Below are positions 49,271 through 58,039 of a stretch of 64,000 nt of DNA, piece by piece. This DNA comes from Calidifontibacter indicus (GTDB lineage Bacteria > Actinomycetota > Actinomycetes > Actinomycetales > Dermatophilaceae): assembly GCF_003386865.1 (NCBI RefSeq), contig NZ_QTUA01000001.1:2170001-2234000 (forward strand). The letters run 5' to 3'. A program made the translations under genes and the position numbers. Position 1 is the first letter of the stretch, and each line of letters opens with the position of its first letter. The notes beneath the pieces are model-generated. The model saw only the letters and a list, made by a program, of their open reading frames with translations. It was not told the origin of the DNA and searched no databases.

Positions 49271-51145
49271 ATGAGTATGGGCAGCTGGCAGGTGATGCGC
49301 TCACTGACGAAGGACTCGTCGGTGAAGGGTGCGAAACTCAAGCCCGGCACGACCAAGCGGGTGTTGTCGTACGCGGGTCCGTACCGCCGGCGCATCACGT
49401 TCTTCCTGGTGCTGGTCGTCATCGATGCGCTCCTGGTGATCGCAACTCCGTTGATCCTCAAGGAGATCGTCGACAAGGGTGTCGTCGAGCAGGACAAGCA
49501 GCTGATCGTCTGGTTGGGCGTCGCGGCCGCGGTGGTCGCCGTCCTGGACGCCGTGCTCGGCGTCGCCGAGCGGTGGTTGTCGGCGGGTCTGGGCGAAGGG
49601 CTCATCTACGACCTGCGGCGTGAGGTGTTCGGGCACGTACTGCGGCAGCCGATCGCGTTCTTCACCCGCGCGCAGACCGGCGCGTTGGTGACGCGCCTGA
49701 ACTCCGACGTCATCGGCGCGCAGCAGGCGTTCACGTCGGTGATGTCGAACGTCGTCTCGAACGCGGTGAGCCTCGTCGTGATCGTCATCGCCATGGCGAC
49801 GCTGTCGTGGCAGCTGACGCTGGGTGCGCTGGTGCTGGTGCCGTTCTTCCTCATTCCGACGAAGCTGATGGGTCGCCGGCTCGCCGGGCTGACCCGAGGG
49901 CAGATGATCGAGAACGCCGACCTCGGCGCCCGGATGACCGAGCGGTTCAACGTCGCTGGTGCGCTGTTGGTGAAGCTGTTCGGGCGCCCGGCGACCGAAG
50001 ACGAGGAGTACGCCGCGCGCGCAGCGAAGGTGCGCGACATCGGGGTGAGCATCGCGGTGCAGCGGGCGATCTTCATGGTCGGGCTGATGCTGCTGGCGTC
50101 ACTCGCCACCGCGATGGTCTACGGCGTCGGCGGCATCATGGCCGTCAACGGCACCTTGACGATCGGCACCCTGCTCGCGCTGGCCGCGCTGCTCGGACGG
50201 CTCTACGGTCCGCTGACCGCGCTGTCGAACGTGCGGGTCGATGTGATGACCGCGCTGGTGTCGTTCGAGCGGGTCTTCGAGATTCTCGACCTCGAGCCGC
50301 TGGTGAAGGAGGCCGAGCACCCGCGCGCCCTGCCCGACGGCGCGCTCGACGTCGAACTGGACGACGTGTCGTTCAGCTACCCGACGGCGGAGAAGGTGTC
50401 ACTCGACTCGCTGGAGGGAGCCACCGTCGACAAGGGCGACGGCGACGAGGTGCTGCGCGGGGTGTCCTTGCAGGCGTCCGCTGGCCAGGTCGTCGCGCTC
50501 GTCGGACCGTCCGGTGCCGGCAAGACGACGATCACCGGACTGGTCGCCCGGCTGTACGACCCGACGTCCGGAGCCGTGCGGATCGGCGGCGTCGACCTGC
50601 GCGACGCGAGCTTCGAGTCGTTGCGTTCCCGGGTGGGAGTCGTCACGCAGGAAGCGCACATGTTCCACGACTCGATCCGCGAGAACCTCCTCTACGCCAA
50701 GCCCGACGCGACCGAGGCCGAGCTCGAGGCGGCGCTGCGCTCGGCGAATGTGTGGGCTCTCGTCCAGCGGCTTCCGCACGGACTCGACACCGTCGTCGGC
50801 GACCGCGGCCACCGGTTGTCCGGCGGTGAGAAGCAGCGGCTGGCGATCGCGCGACTGCTGTTGAAGGCGCCGTCGGTGGTCATCCTCGACGAGGCGACCG
50901 CGCACCTCGACAGCGAGAGCGAGGCGCTCGTGCAGCACGCGCTCGACTCGGCTCTGGAAGGTCGGACGGCGCTGGTCATCGCGCACCGGCTCTCGACCGT
51001 GCGCGGCGCCGACAAGATCCTCGTCATCGAGGGCGGACGCGTCGTCGAACAAGGACGCCACCACGAACTGCTCGAACAAGGTGGCCTCTACGCCGACCTC
51101 TACCGCACCCAGTTCACGGACGAGCCGGCGCCGACCGTCGGTTGA
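49271..51145 (+). CDS. ABC exporter, fused permease and ATPase
   Basis: 624 residues: an N-terminal six-helix ABC exporter membrane domain (about 40-320) and a C-terminal ATPase with Walker A VGPSGAGKTTITG, Q-loop VTQEAHMF, signature LSGGEKQRLAIARLLL, Walker B VVILDEATAHLD and switch His AHRLSTV. Works as a homodimer or heterodimer; only one copy is here. An unusual feature is a 15-residue spacer (EKVSLDSLEGATVDKG) between the A-loop Tyr region and the ATPase core. Substrate unknown. Converges with SURF1 (12 bp). Confidence 0.93.
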   Translation: MSMGSWQVMRSLTKDSSVKGAKLKPGTTKRVLSYAGPYRRRITFFLVLVVIDALLVIATPLILKEIVDKGVVEQDKQLIVWLGVAAAVVAVLDAVLGVAERWLSAGLGEGLIYDLRREVFGHVLRQPIAFFTRAQTGALVTRLNSDVIGAQQAFTSVMSNVVSNAVSLVVIVIAMATLSWQLTLGALVLVPFFLIPTKLMGRRLAGLTRGQMIENADLGARMTERFNVAGALLVKLFGRPATEDEEYAARAAKVRDIGVSIAVQRAIFMVGLMLLASLATAMVYGVGGIMAVNGTLTIGTLLALAALLGRLYGPLTALSNVRVDVMTALVSFERVFEILDLEPLVKEAEHPRALPDGALDVELDDVSFSYPTAEKVSLDSLEGATVDKGDGDEVLRGVSLQASAGQVVALVGPSGAGKTTITGLVARLYDPTSGAVRIGGVDLRDASFESLRSRVGVVTQEAHMFHDSIRENLLYAKPDATEAELEAALRSANVWALVQRLPHGLDTVVGDRGHRLSGGEKQRLAIARLLLKAPSVVILDEATAHLDSESEALVQHALDSALEGRTALVIAHRLSTVRGADKILVIEGGRVVEQGRHHELLEQGGLYADLYRTQFTDEPAPTVG

Positions 51146-51157
51146 TGCCGGCGGGCG

Positions 51158-51955
51158 CTAGTCGTCTTCTTCGTCCCAGATGCGGGTCTTCTTCGGTTTC
51201 GGTGCCTTCGGTCGGCCGATCTGATCGAGGTGTTCGCGGCGGGCTCGCAGCAGGAAGAACGCGAGGACCGCGATCGCACCGGCCCACCACTGAAGGGCAT
51301 AACTGAAGTTGATCCAGGCGTAGCCACCCGGGTCGGGCTTGGGGAGGTCCTGCGGAAGGGTCTGCGGCACACCGGCGCCCACCTCGGTGCGGCGCAACAC
51401 GTACGCGTTGCGCGCGTCGGGCTGCCCGCTGAGCTCGCGCAGCAGGGTGGTGTTGATCGAGGCGGCCTGGCCGGGCACCTCGGCACGCTTCAGGTCGGGT
51501 TCGCCTGCGCGCAGCCACCCGGTCACCTGCACTGTGCCGGTCGGCGTCGGCGGCACCGAGTCGGGCGCGGCGGCGGTCCGCCCGTTGGGGATCCATCCGC
51601 GGTCGACGAACACGACGTCACCGGTCGTCGTCCGCATCGGCACCACCACCTCGTAGCCGTACGTCTTGTCCAACGGTCGGTTGCGGATGAGCACCTGCCG
51701 ATCGGCGAGGTACTGACCGGTGAACCGCACCTGCTTCCACTGCTGCTCCGCGTCGGGTGCGCCCGACGGATCCGGTTGCGCCGTGGCGAGGTCGACGGGG
51801 GCGCCGTTGTAGTTGGCCTCGAGGTGGTTCTCCGCGGTGATCTTGTGGTCGTAGCGGGTGTACTGCCAGCGGCCGAGAAAGACACAGACGGCGGCGGCGA
51901 GGACGGCGACGGCCAGCCAGCCCAACCATCGGCGGGACATCAGCAGGCGAAGCAC
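51158..51955 (-). CDS. SURF1-family cytochrome oxidase biogenesis protein
   Basis: 265 residues with a transmembrane helix at each end (about 12-30 and 212-232) and an external domain between, the SURF1 layout. The N-terminal FLGRWQYTRYDHK and the RNRPLDKTYGYEVVVPM and VFVDRGWIPNGR motifs are characteristic. SURF1 helps assemble haem a into cytochrome c oxidase, so it belongs functionally with ctaA and ctaB in this window. GTG start at 51955; ends in a Lys/Asp-rich cytoplasmic tail. Confidence 0.92.
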   Translation of the reverse strand: MLRLLMSRRWLGWLAVAVLAAAVCVFLGRWQYTRYDHKITAENHLEANYNGAPVDLATAQPDPSGAPDAEQQWKQVRFTGQYLADRQVLIRNRPLDKTYGYEVVVPMRTTTGDVVFVDRGWIPNGRTAAAPDSVPPTPTGTVQVTGWLRAGEPDLKRAEVPGQAASINTTLLRELSGQPDARNAYVLRRTEVGAGVPQTLPQDLPKPDPGGYAWINFSYALQWWAGAIAVLAFFLLRARREHLDQIGRPKAPKPKKTRIWDEEDD

Positions 51956-52084
51956 GGGGCAACGCTACTCGCCGGTCATGTGAGCCCGACCCGCCGGCCC
52001 GTGCGCGCGGGTCGCAGTGCTGCGGATCGTGGTCGCGTCAATGGTCGGAGGACGAACGTCCCTGGCGGATCCTGTGATTCGGCC

Positions 52085-52090
52085 TAGCAT
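52085..52090 (+). promoter_or_regulatory. -10 element TAGCAT of leaderless moaA
   Basis: TAGCAT lies 7 nt before the ATG at 52098, the same hexamer and spacing as before uvrA. Confidence 0.45.
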
Positions 52091-52097
52091 GGAGCGC

Positions 52098-53090
52098 ATG
52101 TCGTTTCCCCGCACCGGACCTCTCGTCGACACCTTCGGGCGCGTCGCGACGGACCTGCGCGTCTCGGTGACCGACCGCTGCAACCTGCGCTGCACCTACT
52201 GCATGCCGGCGGAGGGTCTGCCGTGGATGGCCAAGCCGGAGATGCTCGACGACGACGAAATGGTGCGCCTCATCCGACTGTTCGTGGGGCTCGGCGTGAA
52301 CCAGGTGCGATTCACCGGCGGCGAGCCGCTGCTGCGCCGCTCGTTGGTCGACGTCGTACGCCGCGTGGGGGAGTTGCCGAACCGTCCGCGAATGGCGCTG
52401 ACCACCAACGGCATCGGACTCGACCGGCTCGCGCGGCCGCTGGCCGATGCCGGGCTCGACCGCATCAATGTGTCGCTCGACACCGCGTCGCCGCAACGGT
52501 TCCTCGAGCTCACCCGGCGCGACCGGTTCGCCGACGTCGAGCGCGGCTTGAAGGCTGCCGTCGATGCTGGGCTCGCGCCGGTGAAGGTCAATGCGGTGGC
52601 GATGCCGGGCGAAGACCCGGCCGATCTGTTGGCGTGGTGTCTCGACCGGGGGTATGAGTTGCGGTTCATCGAGCAGATGCCGCTCGACGCCCAGCACTCC
52701 TGGGACCGCTCGCACCTGATGAGCCGTCACGACCTGCTGGCTGCCCTCGGTGCGCGCTTCCGGCTCAGCCCGGCCGGCGATCGCGGCTCGGCGCCCGCGG
52801 AACGCTTCTTCGTCGACGGCGGCCCCGAGACGGTAGGCGTCATCGCGAGCGTGACCGCACCGTTCTGCGGTGCCTGCGACCGCGTGCGTCTGACCGCCGA
52901 CGGACAGGTGCGCAACTGCCTGTTCGCCCGCAAGGAGAACGACCTGCGCGGCCCGATGCGCGACGGCGCGACCGACGACGAACTCGTCGACCTCATCCGG
53001 CTGAACATGTGGGGCAAGGCGACCGGCCACGGCATCGGCACCCCGAACTTCGAACAGCCCGACCGTCCGATGTCTGCGATCGGCGGCTGA
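52098..53090 (+). CDS. moaA: GTP 3',8-cyclase MoaA
   Basis: A radical-SAM enzyme of 330 residues, catalysing the first step of molybdenum-cofactor synthesis from GTP. The SAM cluster motif is CNLRCTYC (near residue 25), followed by FTGGEPLLR. The second cluster is bound by CGACDRVRLTADGQVRNC near the C-terminus, and the protein ends in GG as functional MoaA proteins do. ATG at 52098 is preferred because TAGCAT lies 7 nt upstream; ATG at 52089 is also possible. No other moa genes are in the window. Confidence 0.96.
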   Translation: MSFPRTGPLVDTFGRVATDLRVSVTDRCNLRCTYCMPAEGLPWMAKPEMLDDDEMVRLIRLFVGLGVNQVRFTGGEPLLRRSLVDVVRRVGELPNRPRMALTTNGIGLDRLARPLADAGLDRINVSLDTASPQRFLELTRRDRFADVERGLKAAVDAGLAPVKVNAVAMPGEDPADLLAWCLDRGYELRFIEQMPLDAQHSWDRSHLMSRHDLLAALGARFRLSPAGDRGSAPAERFFVDGGPETVGVIASVTAPFCGACDRVRLTADGQVRNCLFARKENDLRGPMRDGATDDELVDLIRLNMWGKATGHGIGTPNFEQPDRPMSAIGG

Positions 53091-53138
53091 GGCCCGCGTA
53101 GCCGCACCGCTGGTGTAGGTCGCCCGGTTTGAGCGGCT

Positions 53139-53190
53139 CCAGTGAAAGATTGCTGCTGTCATAGCAGCAGTGATCTTTCACTGGAGCCGG
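53139..53190. repeat. 52-bp palindromic repeat, copy 1
   Basis: Core CCAGTGAAAGAT ... ATCTTTCACTGG around an inner GCTGCT/AGCAGC stem. In this copy outer pairing extends to 17 bp (53134-53150 with 53173-53189). 51 of 52 bases match copy 2 at 56463, in the same orientation. It lies between moaA and the convergent HNH gene. Confidence 0.9.
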
Positions 53191-53222
53191 TTGCGGTTGG
53201 CTGTGGTCGCCCGTGATGTTGC

Positions 53223-54786
53223 TCAGGCGGCGTGGGTGCCGGTGGCTTGGTAGTGCCAGGTGACGCTGGTGACGGTGGCGGTGCCGGCGAGGTGGTCGCG
53301 GTGGGCGATGCGGTGGTGGGTGTCGCACAACAGGGCGCTGTTGGTGAGGGATGTTTCGCCACCCAGATACCAGGGGATCAGGTGGTGGACTTCGCACATG
53401 ACGGGTGGTCGGTCGCAGCCGGCGTAGGTGCAGTGTTTGTCACGGTGGATCACCGCGCGTCGTAGTTCGTTGTCGACGAGTCTTCGTTTGCGTCCGACGT
53501 TCAAGGGTTGGTTCTTGGACCCGAGGACTATCGGCAGGATGTCTGCGTCGCAGGCGAGTTGTCGGACGGTGTCGGGGGTGACGCCGGTGCCGGTGTCGGT
53601 GGTGCCGAGTCCGGCGAGTAGTCCGGCGAGGACGAGGAAGTCGATGGTGACCACGAGGGTGGCACTGCCGCGGTGTGTGATCTCTGGATCGTTGTTGACG
53701 GCGGCGGCGCCGAGGCCGAGGAGGAGCAGGAACGCATCGGCGCGGCGTTTGCCGGGGGTGCGGGGGTCGGGTTCCCCGGTTTTCTGGGAGTTGCCGTCTT
53801 GGTCGGGGGTGTGTCGGTGGTGCGGGTCGGCGCAACAGGCTGATTTCGGGGACGGTGCCGCGAGTGATTGGACGCCGTGGATGAGGGCTTCGGCGTGGTC
53901 GGGTGACAGGTCGGCGGTGAATCGGACCATCCCACCCGGGCAAATCCGACCAGGACAACGATTCGACTTTCTGGAGGGCGTCTTCGTTCTCGTCGAGCAC
54001 TTCTTCGCCGTACTCGGCCAGGATCCGCTTGGTCAGTTCCCGCACTGTTTTCGCGCCGGCGCCGGGACCCAACGTGAGGAGCCAGCCGTAGATTTCGTCC
54101 CGGCTCGCTTTCGGCAGCACGGCTTTGATCTTGTCGATGGTGTCCAGGCAGGTTTTCCCGATCGTGGTGTTGACCTGCCCGGAGGTGACCGCGTCGGCCA
54201 ATGCCTGGTTCAACGGGGAGCGGGCTGCTTCAGCCAACTTCGCGATCCGGGACGCGTGCGACGGTTCCAAACCCGACCGCCACGCCTCTGCTTCGTCGGT
54301 GGCCACGTCGCTAACCCGGTCGCCGGCCCGGTCGTCGGACTCGTCACTGGCGTTGTCCCCCGCATCCGCCGCGCCTTTATTGGTGGCGGGTTCGTCCAGT
54401 GGCACCAGCGGACCTGCCACGGACAAGGACTCGGCACCGAGCAACGCGTCCGCACTCTCGCCGGTGGACAGTCGGCGCACCCATTGGGTCGCGTCCGCAG
54501 CGGTGGAGCGGTACACGACCCCGCGGTCGATCGCGTCGCTGGTCACCGCGACGAGAGTGGCCTCGGACTGTTGCTGCACAAGCGTCAGGGACCGTGCGAG
54601 CGCGGTGAGTTCGGCGTCGGTCAGGTTGCCGGTCAGCTGCGCCAATCGGGACACGGCAGCCACCGCGTCGGACACCAGAGCGGCACAAGCAGCGGCTTCA
54701 CCCGGATACGAGTCGTACAACGCCTGATCACGCTGCTGGTCGACGTGCTGATCGATACCTTCGTCACTCGTCATGTCCGGATTCAC
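53223..54786 (-). pseudogene. DUF222/HNH endonuclease gene, split by a frameshift
   Basis: The N-terminal part (from GTG 54786) is a DUF222 domain: PGEAAACAALVSDAVAAVSRLAQL, WVRRLSTGESADALLG, AKTVRELTKRILAEYGEEV. Near 53930 the homology moves to another frame that continues from GGMVRFTADLSPDHAEALIHGV to a C-terminal HNH nuclease (RRAVIHRDKHCTYAGCDRPP, then HHLIPWYLGGETSLTNSALLCDTHH). One extra base in CCCGGGTGGGATGG explains the break; the first frame runs on uselessly to 53440. Such proteins are multicopy in actinobacteria (13E12 repeat family in M. tuberculosis). An IS110 element lies just upstream and may have cut off the promoter. Confidence 0.85.
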
Positions 54787-54802
54787 CCGTTACCGTCTTT
54801 GA

Positions 54803-54821
54803 TGGGCCTTGAAGCAAGGCC
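54803..54821. other. Small hairpin GGGCCTT-N5-AAGGCCC
   Basis: Perfect 7-bp stem with a 5-nt loop in the gap between the HNH start and the IS110 left side. It may be a terminator or part of the HNH gene's original upstream region. Confidence 0.4.
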
Positions 54822-54872
54822 CCTGGTCGCCGGCCCCGGCATGACTGATCACCCCTGTCGCTTGCATGATCC

Positions 54873-55024
54873 GGGAGGTGTTGTCACCGGGTGCTGGTGG
54901 CGCTGGTGGACCGCTGATAGGGACCGGGCCGCCCGAACGCCTGGGTAGGTCTCTTCGTAACGTGGATGTCGGCTTCCTGCGCCTGATCTGGTGACCAGCC
55001 GCTCGGACGCACGAGGAGGGGACC
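54873..55024 (+). ncRNA. Possible IS110 bridge-RNA region (left-end non-coding)
   Basis: About 150 nt of non-coding sequence between the candidate left end and the transposase ATG. In the IS110 group the left non-coding end encodes a structured bridge RNA that guides recombination. Short stems are visible (for example CTGGTGACCAG near 54990). Location fits; no RNA structure was calculated. Confidence 0.35.
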
Positions 55025-56221
55025 ATGTCCCGACCTGACTACGCGGTGTACATCGGGCTCGATGTCGGCAAACAGGCGCACCACGCCTGCGCGCTGAACG
55101 TCGATGGCACACGGCTGCACGACAAACCGTTGCCCCAAGACGAGTCGTCGCTGCGTGGCCTGCTGACCGAACTCGGCACGCACGGTCGCCTGCTGGTCGT
55201 GGTCGATCAACCCGCAACGATCGGCGCGCTGCCCGTCGCGGTCGCCCGAGCCATGGGTATCGATGTGGCCTATCTGCCCGGGCTGGCGATGCGCCGTATC
55301 GCCGACCTGCACCCCGGCAACGCCAAGACCGACGCAAGGGACGCGTACGTCATCGCCGAAGCTGCCCGGTCGATGCCGCACGCCCTGCGACGGGTTGATG
55401 TCGGCGACGACACCCTGGCCGACCTGGAAGTCATCGTCGGCTTCGATGACGACCTGGCCGGGCAGGTCACCGCGCAAGCAAACCGGATCAGAGGCCTTCT
55501 GACACAAGTGAACCCAGCCCTCGAACGTGTCCTCGGCCCACGCATCCAACACCCGGCAGTCCTCGAACTCCTGACCCGCTTCGGTGGCCCGACCGGCCTG
55601 CGCGCGGCCGGCCGGCGACGTCTGCTCGCCGTCGCCAAACCCCGCGCGCCCCGCTCCTACCAACGCCTCGTCGACGACATCCAGACAGCGCTCACCGAGC
55701 AGACCGTCACCGTCCCTGGCACCCGAGCCGCCGAGCTGGTCCTGCCCAAACTCGCGACCGGACTGGCGCGCCTGCTGCACGACCGGGACGAGCTGGGAAC
55801 CCAACTGGAGGACATGCTCGATGCCCACCCTCTTGCCGCGGTCCTGACCTCGATGCCCGGCATCGGCGTCAGGACCGGCGCACGGATCCTGCTCGAAGTC
55901 GGCGACGGTTCGAGCTTCCCCACCTCCGGCCACCTCGCCGCGTACGCCGGCCTCGCACCCGTCACCCGCCGATCCGGCACCTCGATCCGCGGTGAGCACC
56001 CCGCCCGAGGCGGCAACAAGCACCTCAAACGAGCGATGTTCCTCGCCGCGTTCGCCGCACTGCACGACCCGACCTCGCGGGCGTACTACGACCGCAAACG
56101 CGGCCAAGGCAAGAAGCACAACGCCGCCCTCATCTGCCTCGCCCGACGACGCTGCGACGTGCTGTACGCGATGCTTCGCGACGGAACCCTCTACCAACAG
56201 AAAACCCCAGCCGCCGCTTGA
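55025..56221 (+). CDS. IS110-family DEDD transposase
   Basis: 398 residues. N-terminal RuvC-like DEDD domain: first Asp in VYIGLDVGKQAHH, then VVVDQPATIG and the paired Asp in NAKTDARDAYVIAEAAR. C-terminal Tnp domain: LTSMPGIGVRTGARILLEVGD, then AYAGLAPVTRRSGTSIRGEH with the conserved serine, and GNKHLKRAMFLAAFAALHD. Full length with no stop or frameshift, so the element may still be active. Start ATG 55025 with GAGGAGGGG 4-10 nt upstream. In IS110 elements this enzyme acts with a bridge RNA. Confidence 0.95.
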   Translation: MSRPDYAVYIGLDVGKQAHHACALNVDGTRLHDKPLPQDESSLRGLLTELGTHGRLLVVVDQPATIGALPVAVARAMGIDVAYLPGLAMRRIADLHPGNAKTDARDAYVIAEAARSMPHALRRVDVGDDTLADLEVIVGFDDDLAGQVTAQANRIRGLLTQVNPALERVLGPRIQHPAVLELLTRFGGPTGLRAAGRRRLLAVAKPRAPRSYQRLVDDIQTALTEQTVTVPGTRAAELVLPKLATGLARLLHDRDELGTQLEDMLDAHPLAAVLTSMPGIGVRTGARILLEVGDGSSFPTSGHLAAYAGLAPVTRRSGTSIRGEHPARGGNKHLKRAMFLAAFAALHDPTSRAYYDRKRGQGKKHNAALICLARRRCDVLYAMLRDGTLYQQKTPAAA

Positions 56222-56244
56222 CGAAGACCATAGGGACACCTCCC

Positions 56245-56579
56245 CAGGTGTGCCATGCGGAATACCTCAAACGTACACCCGTTCGAACCCTGAAACAAGA
56301 CTTCTTGTCACGAATTCGACTGAAAAACAAAGTCATTCGATACCCGTCGGTATCCACAGCCCCCTCGTTCAGTCGATTCATCCACAGACAAACGCAGGCT
56401 CGGCAGGAGGGCTGTGGACAACCGGTCAACGGTCGGTCCAGGTTCAACCATCTTGGAGCCGCCCAGTGAAAGATTGCTGCTGTCATAGCAGCACTGATCT
56501 TTCACTGGAGCCGGCCGGCCCCGGGTGTTGAGAAGGGTTCGCTCATCGCGGCCGCCACGGTCGATGCAAGACTCGTCGA
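56245..56579. other. A+T-richer intergenic region with DnaA-box-like 9-mers and repeat copy 2
   Basis: About 335 bp without a gene. It holds three TCCACA-type 9-mers (56350-56358, 56378-56386, and TTGTCCACA on the minus strand at 56413-56421) and the second palindromic repeat. It may be the original upstream region of the HNH gene before the IS110 insertion. Confidence 0.45.
56463..56514. repeat. 52-bp palindromic repeat, copy 2
   Basis: Same core as copy 1 (53139-53190), differing only at 56494 (C for G). Here the outer left flank is degenerate, so the perfect outer stem is about 12 bp (56463-56474 with 56497-56508). The two copies are direct repeats 3324 bp apart and bracket the HNH gene and IS110 element. 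Confidence 0.9.
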
Positions 56580-57812
56580 ATGGACGACACCGCTGCAAAC
56601 CAGCAGTTCGGACGCTACTGGCGTGCCGCGGCGGTGTCCGGATTCGGTTCGTACGTCACGTTGTTCGCGCTACAGATGGTCGTCATCCTGACCCTGCACG
56701 GCTCGGCCACGGAGGTCGGCTGGTTGTACGCGGCGCGCTGGATGCCGTTCCTCGTGCTCGGACTGATCGTGGGCGCGATCGTCGACGGACGACGGCGACT
56801 GCCGTTGATGATCGGCACCGACCTCGCTCAGGCGATCCTCTTGCTCGCCATCCCACTGCTGTGGTGGCTCGATCAGCTCACGTTGGCGTCACTGCTGGTC
56901 GTCGTGGTGCTGTACGGCTCGGCATCGGTGGTGAACGGCGCGGCCACGATGTCGTTCCTCCCGCGCGTGGTGGATCGGGCTCACCTGCAGAGGGCTCATG
57001 CCAGGATTGACGGTGCTGATGCCGTGGCGTCGACGTCGGGTCCTGCGATCGGCGGTTTGCTGGTGAGCGCCGTCGGCGCACCGGCCGCGGTGCTGTTCGA
57101 CTCGCTGACCTATCTCTACTCGGCAATGACCTTGCGCAGGATCCGGATCGAGGAGCCGCCGGCCCGCACGGGAATCACAGTGCGGCGGCTGGTGGCCGAC
57201 ATCGGCGACGGCGTCCGGTGGTCGTACGGCGGGTCGGGCCTGAGACCGCTCGCGATTGCGACCCACGGATGGTTCGTCGGTAACGCGATCGTGGGGGTCG
57301 TGCTTGCGCCGTACGCGTACCGCATGCTCGGGCTGAGCCCGTTCGAATTTGGTGTTGTCGGAGCCATCGGAGGTGTCGGAGCGCTCATCGGCGCCGGCGT
57401 GACCACCAGGGTTGGACGACGACTCGGCACCGGTCGCACGATCGTCCTGTGCCACGTCATCACCGTGGGGGCGGTGGGAGCGTTGGCCGGTGCGGGCGCC
57501 GTGCGCGGTTCGTTCGGCGCGGTGCTGCTGCTGTCGGTCGGTCAGTGGTTGTACGGGTTGGCGATGGGCATGAGCAACTCACACGAGATGAGCTATCGAC
57601 AATTGGTGACCCCCGACGAACTGCAGGCCCGAACCAACACCACGCTGCGATCACTCAATCGGGCGATCGCGATGGTCGCGGCGCCGATCGCCGGCATCCT
57701 GGCCGACACGTGGGGATTTCGGCCGATGCTCGTCGCCGCCGCCGGCGTCTTCGCACTCGTCGCGATCGGGCTGTACGCCGCGCCGTTTCGCACGGCCACC
57801 GCACCGGTCTAG
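56580..57812 (+). CDS. MFS transporter
   Basis: 410 residues with about twelve hydrophobic segments, major facilitator superfamily. The helix 2-3 loop has the DGRRRLPLMIGTDL motif and the second half repeats a similar TRVGRRLGTGR loop. The FGRYWRAAAVSGFGSYVTLFALQ start is like enterobactin-exporter (EntS)-type drug or siderophore efflux proteins. Substrate unknown. Start ATG 56580; no Shine-Dalgarno, perhaps leaderless. Converges with a small leftward gene (26 bp). Confidence 0.88.
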   Translation: MDDTAANQQFGRYWRAAAVSGFGSYVTLFALQMVVILTLHGSATEVGWLYAARWMPFLVLGLIVGAIVDGRRRLPLMIGTDLAQAILLLAIPLLWWLDQLTLASLLVVVVLYGSASVVNGAATMSFLPRVVDRAHLQRAHARIDGADAVASTSGPAIGGLLVSAVGAPAAVLFDSLTYLYSAMTLRRIRIEEPPARTGITVRRLVADIGDGVRWSYGGSGLRPLAIATHGWFVGNAIVGVVLAPYAYRMLGLSPFEFGVVGAIGGVGALIGAGVTTRVGRRLGTGRTIVLCHVITVGAVGALAGAGAVRGSFGAVLLLSVGQWLYGLAMGMSNSHEMSYRQLVTPDELQARTNTTLRSLNRAIAMVAAPIAGILADTWGFRPMLVAAAGVFALVAIGLYAAPFRTATAPV

Positions 57813-57838
57813 CGTCCGCCAAGCGATGGAGACCGGGC

Positions 57839-58039
57839 TCAGCGCGGCTCGAACGCCTCCACCTCGAGCGGGAACCCCTGCATACCGAGGAAATCGGTGA
57901 GCGTCACTCGATGCTCGTCGCAGGCGAGCCAGGTCTTGCGTCGCGACTCGTCGTGAATCTTCGGGTTGCGCCACAGGATTGCCCAGGTGGCGTCGACGGT
58001 GCAGCCTTTCGCGCTGCAACGGGGGTGGTCAGCGGTCAC
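57839..58039 (-). CDS. Small Cys-containing actinobacterial protein
   Basis: 66 residues from GTG 58039. Conserved pattern CSAKGC...ATWAILWRNPKIH...RRKTWLACDEHR...FLGMQGFP suggests a small zinc-binding protein (Cys, Cys, Cys, His). Homologues in actinobacteria are often labelled acetone carboxylase, a name without functional basis. It overlaps the DUF3099 gene by 11 nt, so the two are translationally linked. Function unknown. Confidence 0.78.
   Translation of the reverse strand: MTADHPRCSAKGCTVDATWAILWRNPKIHDESRRKTWLACDEHRVTLTDFLGMQGFPLEVEAFEPR

Larger units (their letters stand above)
54873..56244 (+). mobile_element. IS110-family insertion element (ends tentative)
   Basis: The transposase is flanked by GGGAGGTGT (54873-54881) and its exact reverse complement ACACCTCCC (56236-56244), which would give a 1.37-kb element, a normal IS110 size. 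The right end sits about 15 nt after the stop, within GACCATAGGGACACC, a sequence style usual for IS110 right ends. IS110 elements lack long terminal repeats and target duplications, so both ends remain tentative. Confidence 0.55.

Noticed and set aside
53440-53940. C-terminal part of the 448-codon DUF222 frame as real protein
   Set aside because: Beyond the frameshift it is Arg/Pro/Thr-rich out-of-frame translation; homology continues in the other frame.
56270-56300. TTCGAAC-containing stretch considered as a tRNA T-arm
   Set aside because: Flanking bases do not pair as a T-stem and no acceptor, anticodon or D-arm pattern is present. No tRNA or rRNA was found in the window.
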